Numbered from the stretch's first letter, positions 10,496 through 21,185 are shown. The stretch is DNA of 64,000 bases from Alentia gelatinosa (GCA_950022655.1 OX465584.1:58500335-58564334), one strand, 5' to 3'. The notes: generated by a model not told the origin, from the letters alone. Program-made: numbers and translations.

Positions 10496-10603
10496 GGGAA
10501 CAAAGCCTGAGCGGGCCGCGGCCTAGATCGGCGTCATTGTGGTATTGTTCACCATAAGGTACAAGCCCTGTCAACCACGCACTAGGATCTTAAGTTGAAT
10601 TGT

Positions 10604-10609
10604 TTTATT
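10604..10609 (-). terminator. AATAAA polyadenylation signal of the SGNH-like remnant
   Basis: On the minus strand CAATAAAA lies about 115 bases after the TGA at 10728-10726 of the SGNH-like reading frame. The position suits a 3' end signal. Confidence 0.45.
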
Positions 10610-10725
10610 GAAGATCCGCTGTGGCTAGCTGAGACCATGTCCCCCCTCTCTTTTACCTTGGGTCTCCCATTTGGGAGAGGCCCAGGCTTAGGAGATGGGT
10701 TGGTAACAGAATTTTGCCCTGAGTT

Positions 10726-11585
10726 TCATGGGGACAACTTATCAGAGTAGATAAGAATGCATTTTGTCCCGTACTCCAAAGTATCATTAGATAAGTAAAT
10801 CCCATCATAAAGTCTGCCATAGGCTTGAAAGAACTTCTTCCCTAGTTTGTAATTGAGAGTACCTAGTCTTAGCGTGATCAAGTCATTATCCATGTTAATG
10901 TTTGTGATAATATAGTTAATGTGTTTGATAGCTTGATTTATGACCTCCAGGGACCTGTTTCACTATTTTCGTGACATGTCTGTGATACCATACAGACATT
11001 GGGGTTGTCTAGTTTCGTGACAACACAAGTAGCTGCCCTTAGGAAAAGACAGATCCCAAACATAAGAATTAGACAAATCTACATGTGATGGACCTGTTTC
11101 ACTAGTTTCGTGACAAAAGTGTTAGACATACATGAAAAGCGGCACCAACAGTGCAGGCAAGAACGGACAAAACAAAATCTAATGTCTAGATCTTATGACA
11201 CTGGACACACCATCTAGACGCCATCTAGATATGTCACAAAACGAGTGAAACAGGTCCCTGGTCATCTTGTATACTGTCATAGCGTTCCTGTCTATGGTAT
11301 TTGTTGTATGCACCAAGAGCAGCACCAATAATGTGTGACAGGAAACTTTATGACAGTACTGCTCCAGAATATCACGGGCCGCTGTCAGTTCGTCTGTCAT
11401 GCTGTCAACACAGTCAATGTCGTAGAAAGCACCCTTGACAGTACGAGATGCAGTTTGTGGAGTTAAACTGTTCACCCCTGCGGCCAGAATTATTAAGTCA
11501 GTTTCTTTTCCTGTCCTTGGTTGGTTATCTAGGTAGTTGTTTACTGACCTTGCTATGATGGCTCCGGGAGTGAAGATGGTGTACC
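10726..11585 (-). pseudogene. SGNH-hydrolase-like protein remnant, broken by FAM-F insertions
   Basis: The minus strand encodes TPGAIIARSVNNYL, then DLIILAAGVNSLTP. The latter resembles the GxND block of SGNH hydrolases, with N kept and D changed to S. After a FAM-F element (10949-11260), the same frame class continues with EVINQAIKHINYI, LITLRLGTLNYKLG and YDGIYLSNDTLEYG, ending at TGA 10728-10726. DGIYLS occupies the place of the DGIHLS catalytic block, with the histidine replaced by tyrosine. The upstream end is cut by a second FAM-F element at 11586, and the GDS block was not found. The remnant is probably inactive. It could be a decayed cellular gene, or an esterase-like ORF of a retroelement; the family call is an inference from two short blocks. 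Confidence 0.45.
10949..11260. mobile_element. FAM-F inverted-repeat element, copy 1
   Basis: The ends are AGGGACCTGTTTCACTATTT and AACGAGTGAAACAGGTCCCT. The interior holds CCATACAGACATTGGGG and a second internal GGACCTGTTTCACTAG near 11090. It is inserted in the SGNH-like reading frame. Confidence 0.85.
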
Positions 11586-12290
11586 AGGGACCTGTTTCAC
11601 TAGTTCTGTGACATGTCTAGATGGCGTCTGTGACACCATACGGACAGATCGGGTTTCACTAGTTTCATGACAACACAAGTAGCTGCCCTTAGGACGAGAC
11701 AGACCCCAAAAATGGTGTGTCCGGTTTCATAAGAATTAGACATTGCCTTGTTACTTGCACTGTAGTGTCACTGTGTGGCTTGGTTCATCCTGTGTGATCC
11801 GTTCTTGCTTGCACTGTTGGTGCCGCTTTTCATGTCTGTCTAACACTTTTGTCACAAAACTAGTGAAACAGGGAGCTGTTTCATTAGTTGAAAAAACTCT
11901 CGTAGTTGCTCTCACTAACCAAATAGCGGCACCTCGCTAACAGCGAGCGGCACTTTGGACCAAAGCGGCACCAACAGTGGTAGTACCCGTTTCAATAGTT
12001 AGGCTCTGTAACTCCGCTAAGAATTCATATAGAAGCGTCAAATAAAAACTGAAATGTGGGGAAAAATAGAGGAATAATTTGGAATTATTAAATCATTCGA
12101 TATATAATGATTTATTAAATGTCTCGTTTGTTATGGTGGCATAGCTAACTGCACTGGGATCTTAACAGCGAAGTCAGTTCTGAAACGAGACCTTAGAACT
12201 CTAGCTTTTAATGCCATTGATTGCTCTCGCTTTGGAGGTGGCCATTCCTGTTTACTCCCCCCGGCTTTTGAAACAGCTCCCAGGTCCCTG
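11586..12290. mobile_element. FAM-F element, copy 2, with a second element nested in its right end
   Basis: The left end is CAGGGACCTGTTTCACTAG at 11586. The right end, CAGGTCCCTGG, appears only at about 12290. Between them, at 11871-12282, sits a different element with ends GGGAGCTGTTTCATTAG and TTGAAACAGCTCCC. Removing the inner element restores a normal FAM-F terminus. Both lack coding capacity. Confidence 0.75.
11871..12282. mobile_element. Inverted-repeat element with GGGAGCTGTTTCA ends
   Basis: The TIRs are GGGAGCTGTTTCA and TGAAACAGCTCCC. The interior is AT-rich. The element is inserted a few bases from the terminus of a FAM-F copy, so it is younger than that copy. Confidence 0.7.
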
Positions 12291-12559
12291 GTGTGACTTT
12301 AAGAATTGTGGTTGACAAGCATGCAGTGACTTGTGCAGGTGTCTAAACACTTGGTTATCACTACTCTAACCTGCTAATAGATTCATTTGGTATTTAGCAA
12401 TCCACATACAAATTACCCTCTGATAACTGTTTAAGAGAGTTTTGATGATCCAGTGTTAGTGTAGAACAAAATTGCTTTGTCCAAGAGTGACTGAACCACA
12501 CCAACGTCTTAGTTGGAACAGAGTGAAGACACAGGTGGTGGCCAATCTAGGTGCAGTTT

Positions 12560-12752
12560 AGGCCTGTTTCCATTGGTCGACAAACACAGTGTAGATTTTT
12601 TGGTTCTCCTAATAGCCTATTTTCATTTACCATTACCAATATACAGACAGGAACCACCGACGGACCTTGGCGCTGCTGCCACTAAATGGAAATAGGCTAT
12701 TAGTACAAAGAAAATCTATGAAGTGTTTGTCGGCCGATGGAAAAGGACCTTA
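12560..12752. mobile_element. FAM-P inverted-repeat element, copy 1
   Basis: The ends are GGCCTGTTTCCATTGGTCGA and TCGGCCGATGGAAAAGG. Subterminal repeats CTAATAGCCTATTTTC and GAAATAGGCTATTAG also pair. It is a short non-autonomous element, with relatives at 56690-56976. Confidence 0.8.
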
Positions 12753-14697
12753 TGAGGTTGTTGTGGTTTTATAGTCACAGGTTGTATTAGACTGGTTCCC
12801 TGCCCCAATGAACAATAGGACAGGTAACGCCTTATCAGCCGTACTGAAATATTCAGAACTGCTTACTAAAATATGCATAGCGTTATGAACTTATAACAAA
12901 GTGTAGATTTATAGCCATCATATTCAAAATACACACAAAATGAAATATGAACATGGAAGAATGGCTTCAAGAGGTCGGACTGACACACTCTCCAATAAAT
13001 ATGAAAGATCTGCAGGGAGAGGGGCAAACACTTACAATTTGTGGGTGAAGGTGGCCACAGATTTAACCCAACCATACACTGGCCACCAGAGCGGTACTAC
13101 GAGAGCTTTGGTCTAGACTTTAGTACAGTCCGTTGTCTCCAGGGCCAGGGCACACAGGCACAAACTAGGACTGTTAAGGGCTGCCATTTTGTAAAACGGG
13201 ACTCATGCCTCCATCCCAGGATCTCTGGTCTTCAGGTTCGGTCGTAGGTTTGCCAGCAACCAGTGTCTCTAGCAGATGGTTTGTTGAGATTCAGCACGAG
13301 TGTTAATTGAGTAGAAGCAGGGGGCGCTGCGATATTTACCCGCATTTGTCTTTAACCCGAACAACCTGTAGTCTGAATAGATTGGAGACAGGGATGGCGG
13401 CCAATCTAACCCGACCAGAGCTAACGTAGTGTAGCTCTGGGGGCCATACACTGGCAACCAGAGCTAGACATAGTTAGCTCTGCTCGGGTTAAATTAGCGG
13501 TTGCCTTGACCTGTCTGTTACTCTCCTACCAGATCTTTCGTAATGCCTGGAGAGTTCTAATTGTATTATTTCATTTTGTGTATATTTTTAAATGCAGTGA
13601 ACATAATGCGAGGTTTTATTATCGATTTGTCTAGCTCAGGTGGACTTTATTATCAGTTTGGTAAGCTGTTAGTATTTTAAGCATTTCTGCTCTCAGAACC
13701 CACATGTAAAAAAATAGTTTTGATCTGAGAGTGAGAATCCATGGAGACACACTATGTTTAACCATACCAGCCTCTTAGTTGGAACAGAGTGCAGACAGAG
13801 GTGGCGACCAATCTTCGAAAGGTGGGGAGGATAGTACCAACAGATACCACAGGTGGCGCAAGAGAATCATATCGTTCCTTCATAACTAAATGACTTTTAT
13901 GGTACACTGTTTCAAGGAATCAATTCTGGGCAATATACACTCATTATTCTGGTAATTCAGAAACTGTCATTTTTATGATATAATCAGATTCCAACAGGAT
14001 TGACAGGTTTTAATTCGCTGATCAAATTTCTCTAACCCACTTGCACCCAGTCGACGTGCTATTTCTGCAACTGACTAACTAGAATCAAAACATATCAAGC
14101 AGCAGTGGGTCAATGAGGTATTTTGGTCTTCAGTGATTGGCCATGGTTAGCTGGGCAAACCTCTAAGACCCTGAGACACTGGCTCCCTGCTCTGTTCTTA
14201 CTATCACATTGAAAAACATGCAGATAGTGAAGGGATAGTTTTCTGGAAGCACACTGAAAGTTCAATGTGACCACTCTAAACTCTAGATGATGTATTTAGC
14301 GCGTGCAAGCACGCTCTAATAAGGGGAGAGCTTAGTGGCGCCCCCTACTATTGATACCTGGAACTATCATTTATTTCCCAACCATCATTTCATGTGACAC
14401 AAATTTTACCGACGACCAGCGAAATGTGAAAAATACAATACTTAACTTTGATTTTGCCTTGCTTTGAAATATATCATAAGAGAAAAAGTATGTCTGAGTA
14501 GATTAATACAAAAAAGAATTGCAGGATTAAGTTTAGCAATACACGAGAATCTCACTCTCGTGGCCCTTCAGTCTCCATCCCCAGGTCTGGTTCACTCTGT
14601 CTCTATGTGCGAAAGAATCTCCAAGCAGATCATACCAGAATTTTTTGACGTTTTATATGAAGTAGGTAAACATGGTGTCTCAGCTATCATTAAAGAC
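12753..14697. other. Intergenic patchwork of dispersed repeats
   Basis: No gene is supported. Around 13290-13500 the word AGAGCTAACGTAGTGTAGCT and its relatives recur in both orientations; similar words occur near 28660 and 62050. The segment 13815-14005 matches 17700-17895, sharing CAGGTGGCGC and TATCGTTCCTTCAT, and is a dispersed repeat. The open frame at 14464-14709 shows no recognisable domain. Confidence 0.45.
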
Positions 14698-14935
14698 TAC
14701 TGCTGGTAGTTTGGCGATTTCTAAATTCTATTGATTTTTCCAAAGAACTCAAGATAATATAAGTTCCATGTAGCAGCAAATAGAAAATGCAGATAATGGC
14801 ATGTCACCATACTAGCTTCTATGGGAAGGCCTTCTGAAAATGTAAGTGCTTAACTATTGGTGCTTCTATGGGAAACTGCAATATTTTAATTTTGTGGCTA
14901 AATGACACTGACCTTCTTAAGATGGCCTTCTCATT
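14698..14935. repeat. Dispersed repeat, inverted copy at 61670-62050
   Basis: The words CTACTGCTGGTAG, GGCATGTCACCAT, CTTCTATGGGAAGG and AAATGACACTGA recur as reverse complements at 61670-62050, in matching order. No coding potential is seen. The two copies lie 47 kb apart in opposite orientation. Confidence 0.65.
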
Positions 14936-15548
14936 GAGTTTTCGAGAAGGCGATAATCTTTACCTTTTTATTTGCTTCATTGCTTTGTGAAATTGATCCT
15001 ACATAATAAAATATTTTCCCGTGCGAAAAGAGGAAATAATAAGATGACAACTTTAACAGATGTCATGGATTACTGGCGACCACGTTTAAAATACGGACTG
15101 ACATGAATATCCTAGATGGTATCGTTGAGGTAGGTCCTAATCGTAGTCTTGTAGACATTGTCGTTCTTAGTTTAAAAACATCTCCCTGAAATCCTTCCAT
15201 GGCCTGTTTCCACTCACAGATATTACAACTAAAGTTAAATTTCATCAGTCGGTGTCTACTGGGAAATTATTTGTGGCATAAATCGACTGATGGAACTCTC
15301 ATGATAGGAAATCACGATCCATGTTAAAAACAAAGTAATAGTAACTAAGTGTTCACTGAATGCATTTTTATTTCCATGATTTTATTGACTGTTTCTCCAT
15401 GGGGAGCATTTGGAATTGAAAGTCCTGGATTTTGTGTCAGCTTTGGGTCTTCTTGTATATTCTGTATAGGAGTGTTTCCTTGATGTAGCTCTGTGTTCAC
15501 CTTACAATGCGATAGAGGCCCAGTTTACTAGAGGCCCAGTCATGTACT
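14936..15548. other. Intergenic, no feature seen
   Basis: AT-rich sequence. The open frame near 15063-15245 on the minus strand has no family resemblance and no supporting splice context. Confidence 0.3.
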
Positions 15549-15962
15549 AGGGGCCCGTTTAATAATCTAGGATCGCAGATGAAGAACCTTTTCTATACCT
15601 CGTAGAAGGGTTTTTGTTTGATAATATATAATTTTGGTCGTAAAGACAGTTTTAGCTGTCCTTAAGGTCGTCCATAATTGTCGATTAAAGTTGACCCACA
15701 TGGTCCCTGGGTCTCCATGTCATACAGAAAAGGGTCTACATGTACGATCCTACGTTATTAAATAGGCCTTAGGATCGTACATGAAGACCCTTTTCTGTAC
15801 CTCGTACATGTAGGGTTATTGCTTAATGATGTTTAAGTCTGCTGACATTGTTAGCTGTCCATAAGGTCGTCCATAAGTTGACCCACATCGTCGCTGGGTC
15901 TTGTTGGTATACAGGATAAGGGCCTTCATGTACGAGCCTAGATTATTAAACAGGCCCCAGTG
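15549..15962. mobile_element. Two tandem FAM-G elements
   Basis: The first element runs from GGGCCCGTTTAATAATCTAG to CTACGTTATTAAATAGGCC, near 15770. The second starts at once with AGGATCGTACATGAAGACC and ends GATTATTAAACAGGCCCC near 15960. Subterminal repeats ATGAAGACCCTTTTCTGTA recur. The copies share the junction bases. Confidence 0.75.
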
Positions 15963-16011
15963 TCCTAGGCTTACGCCTTACCCTGTCATCATTAAGTAGT
16001 ACCCAGGCGTC

Positions 16012-16525
16012 TGTTTAATAACTCAAGCCTTCAGAAGTGAACGGGGAGACCTCGAACGAGGGTTATCTTTTAGTAATATTAAACCTTGCATTCTAAGACA
16101 GTCCTGGCCAACAAATGGTCATCCATAAGTGTTGAATAAAGTCGACCCACATTGTCCTTTTGTCTTGTTGGCATACAGAGAAGAGTCTTCATGTACAATC
16201 CTGTTTCACTAGTTTGGTGACATGTCTAAATGGCGTCTAGATGGTGTGTCCTGTTTCATAAGAACTAGACATTAGACTTTGTTTTGTCCGTTCTTGCTTG
16301 CACTGCATGTGCCGCTTTTCATGTCTGTCTAACACTTTTGTCACTAAACTAGTGAAACAGGTCCATGATGTGTAGATTTATCTAATTCTTATGTTTGGGG
16401 TCTGTCTTTTCCTACGGGCAGCTAATTGTGTTGTCACGAAACTAGACAACCCCAATGTCTGTATGGTGTCACAGACATGTCACGGAACTAGTGAAACTGG
16501 TCCCTGAATTATTCAACGGCCCCCA
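16012..16525. mobile_element. FAM-G element, third copy, split by FAM-F
   Basis: The left part begins CTGTTTAATAACTCAAGCC and ends CTTCATGTACAATCC at about 16200. The short right part, GAATTATTCAACGGCCCCC, appears after 16505. A complete FAM-F element lies between them, so FAM-F inserted after FAM-G. Confidence 0.7.
16201..16505. mobile_element. FAM-F inverted-repeat element, copy 3
   Basis: The ends are CCTGTTTCACTAGTTTGGTG and CACGGAACTAGTGAAACTGG. The interior matches the copy at 62078-62368. It is nested inside a FAM-G element. Confidence 0.8.
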
Positions 16526-16779
16526 AGAGTCTGTTTAATATTCTACAAACGATCATATGGTTATATATGTAGTACATAGTAAAACGCTGTGTCTGCCGCG
16601 CACACGTTGTATTCACATACATAGGCAAACCTTGAGGTCCCTTGTGCACAAAAGTATTTGTAAATGAAGTTACATGAAATGAAAAACCGCTTGAATTCAA
16701 CAAGCTACACCACATTCTTTAGTCTGACATTATATCAGTAGCAGATGTCGCACATGATTACTTGTCAATCCGAACAGTA

Positions 16780-17107
16780 TTTACTATATACCCATGCCGT
16801 ATATATACTGTAAATACGCACCGTTTTGACATATGACGTAAAAATACTGTACGGACCGCTCGTCCGTACACTAAAATACGGACCACCTTGCCATACATGT
16901 TTATTAACATATCGGTTGTTAAAAATCAAATTAATGATTTTTTTTTTAATTTTGGGTATATAGTAAATATATAACGTCCAACCATGCTTGTACAAGTCAC
17001 AGAACTCGATGATAATTTACGGTTTGTACGGAACTCTGCATAAATGTACAAACCGTAAATTACCATCTCGTTCTGTGAATTGTACAGCATGGTCAGGACG
17101 TTTTATA
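16780..17107 (+). mobile_element. FAM-C two-module element, copy 1
   Basis: The TIR module runs from TTTACTATATACCCATGCC to TTTTGGGTATATAGTAAA and contains GGACCGCTCGTCCGTAC. The hairpin module follows directly, with arms ACGTCCAACCATGCTTGTAC and GTACAGCATGGTCAGGACGT. Inner arms are built on AATTTACGGTTTGTAC. The sequences of all three copies (here, 38187 and 62962) align throughout. Confidence 0.85.
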
Positions 17108-17357
17108 TAATTATCTGTGACATAACATATTTAATTGCACTTACATAACACAGGCATGTAGCCATTGTTTGGGATTCACTTTCATATACTATGACTGTGT
17201 TTGAAAGGAGAAACTGTCAGTCTCAAAGTTTGCCTATGACATCAAGTCCGACTCGTCTGACTAACGATAATAAGGCTGGACGATATTTCTATGAAGCGAT
17301 AGAGGACCCCAGGGACAATCATCAGTAAATGTTGATTAATAATGATGGTCGGGGGCA

Positions 17358-17590
17358 CCCCTCTCATCAGGTCTCACACTCTTTAAGTTGTATTCTGCAT
17401 TCCAGTCCAAATAAAGCCTCTAGGGCGCCAAGTACACTGCTAGGTGGCATTGTTGAGATTACATGAATCTTTGGGTTGCATTGATGTACGTGTTTAGCAC
17501 GGGAGGCAGGCCAGTGGATTCTCAAGGCTCTAAGCCTAGTTCGTTAAGACAGAATACCACTTAGAGAGTGTGAGATCTTATGAGAAGGGT
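17358..17590. mobile_element. FAM-A element, copy 2
   Basis: The ends are CCCTCTCATCAGGTCTCACA and GTGAGATCTTATGAGAAGG. The interior has the conserved TTGATGTACGTGTTTAGCAC block. It is shorter than copy 1. Confidence 0.78.
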
Positions 17591-18107
17591 GAACCGGGGG
17601 CCTACAAGATCGTTGTTCAAATGCTCATGTCATAGAATTGACACAAATCTTTTGTGTATGATAGGTCGTGACACGTACACTGTGTAAGTCGGAGGGAAAC
17701 TAGTTCCAAATATTACAACAGGTGGCGCCACCATATGATAATTATCTAAAATCTGTTATCGTTCCTTCATCGTTTAATGACATCGATGATGTACTCTTTT
17801 AAAGTATCGATTCTGGATATAATAAGAGCTGCTGGATATAATTTCAGCACTTCAATGTCATTTCTATATATTCATGCTGAATCCAACAGAATATGTATGC
17901 TTTTATTGGTTAACTAATTCAAGAATTACACCAACGACACCTAAGAAAATATGGACGGTAATGGTCACCATTTCTTTAATAAGACCTTCCTTTTACTTTC
18001 CGGTCGTCATCGGGTGAATGACATGAACTCTTCTTGAGCGAGACCTGCCCAAAAGCAATCTTAGAACCCGTTTTATCAACGTTTGTAGAATATCAAACAG
18101 ACCGCAG
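17591..18107. other. Intergenic with one dispersed repeat
   Basis: The segment 17700-17895 is the second copy of the repeat at 13815-14005. Nothing else is recognised. Confidence 0.4.
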
Positions 18108-18652
18108 GGGCCCGTTTAATAATATAAGATCCTATACATGGACAATTTTTATGTAAGCCATAGAGACCCACTGACAATGTAGGTCACCTTTATTCAACAC
18201 TTATGGACTACCTTATGAACAGCAAATACTGTATAAGAGAGAAGGCTCAAATAGTATTAGAGAGAAACTTGGTTTCCCTATTCCTATATATCTTCAAATG
18301 TAGTTTGATAACGATAAATAGCGTTATTTGCTTACCCGCCATCAAATACGATCTCAGATCCAACCTTATTGAGTAACTTGACACTTTATGTTTTCTCCCT
18401 ACGGCGCTTTTCCTATGAATTTTGTTAGACACAATCTGATTGGTCTAAACATCAACCTTAGGTAGTAAACGTCAACCTTGGGTAGCAAACGCCAGCCTTG
18501 GGTAGTAAACCCAAGTTTACCCCCCCCCCAGTAGCGTCGTGCAACCATAGAGTGTTCAGCCATAGCTATGTAAACAAGGAATAAACAATAGTCCTTGTAC
18601 CAGTTACAGAAAAAGGTCTTTATGCGCGATCCTAAAATATTAAACAGTGCCC
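18108..18652. mobile_element. FAM-G element containing another repeat
   Basis: The ends GGGGCCCGTTTAATAATATA and TCCTAAAATATTAAACAGTG are FAM-G-like. The interior 18270-18590 is a different dispersed repeat, shared with 23160-23468, so this FAM-G copy was enlarged by an insertion. Confidence 0.6.
18270..18590. repeat. Dispersed repeat, second copy at 23160-23468
   Basis: Both copies share TTCCTATATATCTTCAAATG, GCGTTATTTGCTTACCC and the three-fold CAACCTTGGGTAG word. Each copy sits inside a different inverted-repeat element (FAM-G here, FAM-B at 22834), which shows that it is itself mobile. Confidence 0.65.
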
Positions 18653-18980
18653 AGGCTCGTAAGAACAATATTTCCCATTCATACTTACAGGTGAGTCTTC
18701 AGAGGATTATATACCTTTCCACCACTGCTGAGTGCAGCTCACTTGCCGATCGGTGAAGGGATGTAGGGAATTAGGGTGGACGGGTGGTTAATATGACCGG
18801 TTGAGTCTGATCACTCAGCCCCAGGTTGGCTTGTTGATTGGAAAGGTGTAGAACTGGCTTGCTAGCTGGGGGCCCATATGACTTACAACAATGACCCACT
18901 TATTAAATAAAACATTTTGATTGTTCAATTTCGATTTTGATTTTTAATCAACGATGAACATAGCATTTGTTCCAATTTTC

Positions 18981-19375
18981 CACTTCACAGTTCCGTTTCG
19001 CTGACGCCACATGCAGGGGTTAAGGCTGTGGCTGCTATTCTACCACGCGGCTTGTATGGTGAGTTAGCAGCACTCCCAGGCCTTGACAACAATCTCACTG
19101 AACACGCCAAGTCTCCCGTTCTTCAGATTCAAGCAGAGAGAGCAGCAGGTGGGAGCGGCCTCAAAGTCAGCTGTGGTTGAGCGCATGGCACACAAATAAA
19201 ACGAGGTCAAGAGACATGTACTGAGATACACAAGGTGTGTGGGAGTTGAATGCACAGTGTCTGGTATGTAGATAGAACAGTATATCATAGGGAGACAAAA
19301 TTTGTGTGGCTCAATGGAATATGAAATATTTTTGTCAAAAACAAAAAGGAACAGATTCCGTTCAGATGCACTCAC
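18981..19375 (-). pseudogene. Partial duplicate of the receptor's last exon (TM7 and tail)
   Basis: Bases 18981-19275 are a close copy of 19592-19895, about 611 bases away in the same orientation. The minus strand encodes THLVYLSTCLLTSFYLCAMR, TTADFEAAPTCCSLCLNL and KNGRLGVFSEI, ending VVKAWECC. The ending differs from the parent because the parent carries eight extra bases after FSEI. Only TM7 and the tail are duplicated; TM5 and TM6 are absent. A plausible acceptor, CTACATACCAG, precedes it, but the parental exon is continuous through TM5-TM7, so this copy cannot replace its end by simple splicing. I treat it as a non-functional partial duplication. Confidence 0.7.
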
Positions 19376-19595
19376 TTTGTCTCTTTCTTATTATATGTCT
19401 GAAAATCATTAAGATATCAATCAAAACAAGTGAGGCGGTACAGAGGTAGTATTTTTGATAGTTTGTCACACTGTAATGAAGAGACTCCATATGGCTGGCC
19501 AGTAAATGTGAGACATTCACATACAAGTATATAATGATCAGAGGTAAATATCCTGAATACACACCTACTTCATGTTAGGTGTGGGTTTTATCACT

Positions 19596-20173
19596 TCACA
19601 GTTCTGTTTCGCTTACGCCACATGCAGGGGTTAAGGCTGTGGCTGCTATTCTACCACGCGGCTTGTATGGTGAGTTAGCAGCACTCCCAGGCCTTGACAA
19701 CAATCTCTGATGAATCTCACTGAACACGCCGAGTCTCCCGTTCTCCAGATTCAAGCAGAGAGAGCAGCAGGTGGGAGCGGCCTCAAAGTCAGCTGTGGTG
19801 GAGCGCATGGCACACAAATAGAAGCAGGCCAAGAGACACGTACTGAGATAAACAAGGTACGTGGAGACGAAATGCACATTGGCTGGTACGTAGAGGGAGC
19901 AACCAGAAGCCAGGTTGGAGAAAATATATGGTATGTGACACACCATGGATGTGAAGCCAGTGTATGCGAAGACACGACACCAAATGGCGTCTTCGGGTGT
20001 CACACCATCTCGCGAGAACATGCAAAGTTTCTGGACTCCGGCGCAGAAGAGGCGAGTGTAGCAGTAGGCCATGACGATTAGTGGCAGGAGGAGGTTACAT
20101 AACCATGTGAAGCCCACGAAACTGTACACGTGCTCGTTTACGTCACTGTAGTCTAAGCTGCATGTGGAACTCT
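19596..20173 (-). CDS. Opsin-like GPCR, last exon (ECL2 to C-terminus)
   Basis: The acceptor is TTCTTTTACAG|AG. The exon completes a GAG codon and encodes SSTCSLDYSDVNEHV (end of ECL2, with the cysteine that pairs with TM3), then TM5 with LLPLIVMAYCYTRLF. TM6 is AIWCRVFAYTG and FTSMVCHIPYIFSN, and TM7 is VSTYLVYLSTCLLACFYLCA. A cysteine-rich tail, TCCSLC, could carry palmitates. The stop is at 19598-19596. The CxLDY motif after a GWGEY loop resembles opsins. However, the position of the Schiff-base lysine in TM7 is tyrosine by my alignment, CWxP in TM6 is CHIP, and NPxxY is LACFY. Receptor identity is strong; ligand and subfamily are unknown. A partial copy of this exon's 3' half lies 611 bases downstream. 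Confidence 0.85.
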
Positions 20174-20257
20174 CTGTAAAAGAAGGGAGGAATCCAAAAT
20201 AATCTCCATCACTCAGCTAAAATACATTGCATAACAAGTGGCAGAAGAGTTCTAAAG

Positions 20258-20492
20258 AAGAAACCAACAAGTTTTGGTCAAAGTCGTCGTTCTTTACGAG
20301 TTTGATGCGGAGTGATATGAAAGAGGCGACAGCCGAGTGAATACCGCATAGCATTCAAACCAGTTGGAGAATGACTTCTTTGACAAAAATGAGTTGCTTT
20401 CTGTATTTATCACACCCCTGTCCACACTAAAAGAATGGAAAACACACATGATATAGGCCATGGAGAACGGACTATTCCAAGGGTGAGATACC
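20258..20492 (-). mobile_element. FAM-B two-module element in the receptor intron
   Basis: The hairpin module comes first, with arms GGTCAAAGTCGTCGTTCTTT and AGAATGACTTCTTTGAC. Its apex is GAGTGATATGAAAGAGGCGACAGCCGAGTGAATACCG. A TIR module from TTTATCACACCCCTGTCC to AAGGGTGAGATA follows. It matches the element at 35403-35695. Confidence 0.7.
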
Positions 20493-20572
20493 ATCACAGA
20501 TGGGTAAGTGCAGGTTTCGTAGGTTGTCTAGTCACTGAAGTGGCAAGACAGATCGACAAGGCTAAAGGACCT

Positions 20573-20829
20573 AGGGCCCATTTATTACCCATGGTAGAAC
20601 TGCTGTTTGCTAAATAAGGAGAACAAAATAAAGGAATATCTTGACCCCTTTCTGCATACCAAAGAAACACAAGGACGATGTGGGTCAATTTTATTGAACG
20701 CTTATGGATGACATTATGGACAGCTAATACTATCTTAGAGAACAGACTTAAATATTGTTAAATGATAACCTATGTACGGGGTACATAAAAGGGTCTTCGT
20801 GTGCAGTCCTTGAATATTAAACGGGCCCC
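20573..20829. mobile_element. FAM-G element in the receptor intron
   Basis: The ends are GGGCCCATTTATTACCCAT and TTGAATATTAAACGGGCCCC. Subterminal words GGGTCTTCGTGTGCAGTCC match other FAM-G copies. Confidence 0.7.
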
Positions 20830-20884
20830 TGATGTAGCCTCCAACGCGTCTGACAGTCACCCCCCTTCTTGTACCTGTTATTAT

Positions 20885-21185
20885 TATATACCTATGTCCG
20901 AATGTCTATTAAATACTGCCCGCTGCTAGGGGTGCAGTAATAATAATGTTCATGCCCGCTGTGACTGTGACTTTGTATGTCATTAAAATGGCGTTTTTTT
21001 CACCAATTGAAGGTATATAATAATAAGCAAACATCCTTACTGTAGACGAAATGGTTCTCGTTCTCGGTCAGTCGTTGACGCCTCGACGCCTCAGGCAGAA
21101 GGCAGTATGAAATCGACGACAGACCTCGAACAGGAACCGTTTTGTCCACAGTATGGACGTTTCCTAATATTACTACTTCAAAAGT
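20885..21185. mobile_element. FAM-C-like two-module element in the receptor intron
   Basis: The module from ATTATATACCTATGTCCG to GGTATATAATAATAAG shares AATACTGCCCGCTGCTA with the element at 3845-4166. It is followed by a hairpin with arms CTGTAGACGAAATGGTTC and GAACCGTTTTGTCCACAG. Confidence 0.65.

Larger units (their letters stand above)
9921..10597. mobile_element. About 660-bp insertion flanked by 17-bp direct repeats
   Basis: ACTAGGATCTTAAGTTG occurs exactly at 9921-9937 and 10581-10597, as expected for a target-site duplication. The enclosed segment starts with a strong hairpin (9936-10048) and ends in GC-rich, CpG-containing DNA with CCAAT boxes. It has no obvious terminal inverted repeat. 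The target lies in the 3' region of the SGNH-like remnant, beyond its AATAAA signal. Confidence 0.55.

Noticed and set aside
14464..14709. 81-codon plus-strand open frame with protein-like composition
   Set aside because: No recognisable domain, splice context or conserved neighbour.
19710..20081. 123-codon plus-strand open frame
   Set aside because: Antisense shadow of the receptor's last exon.
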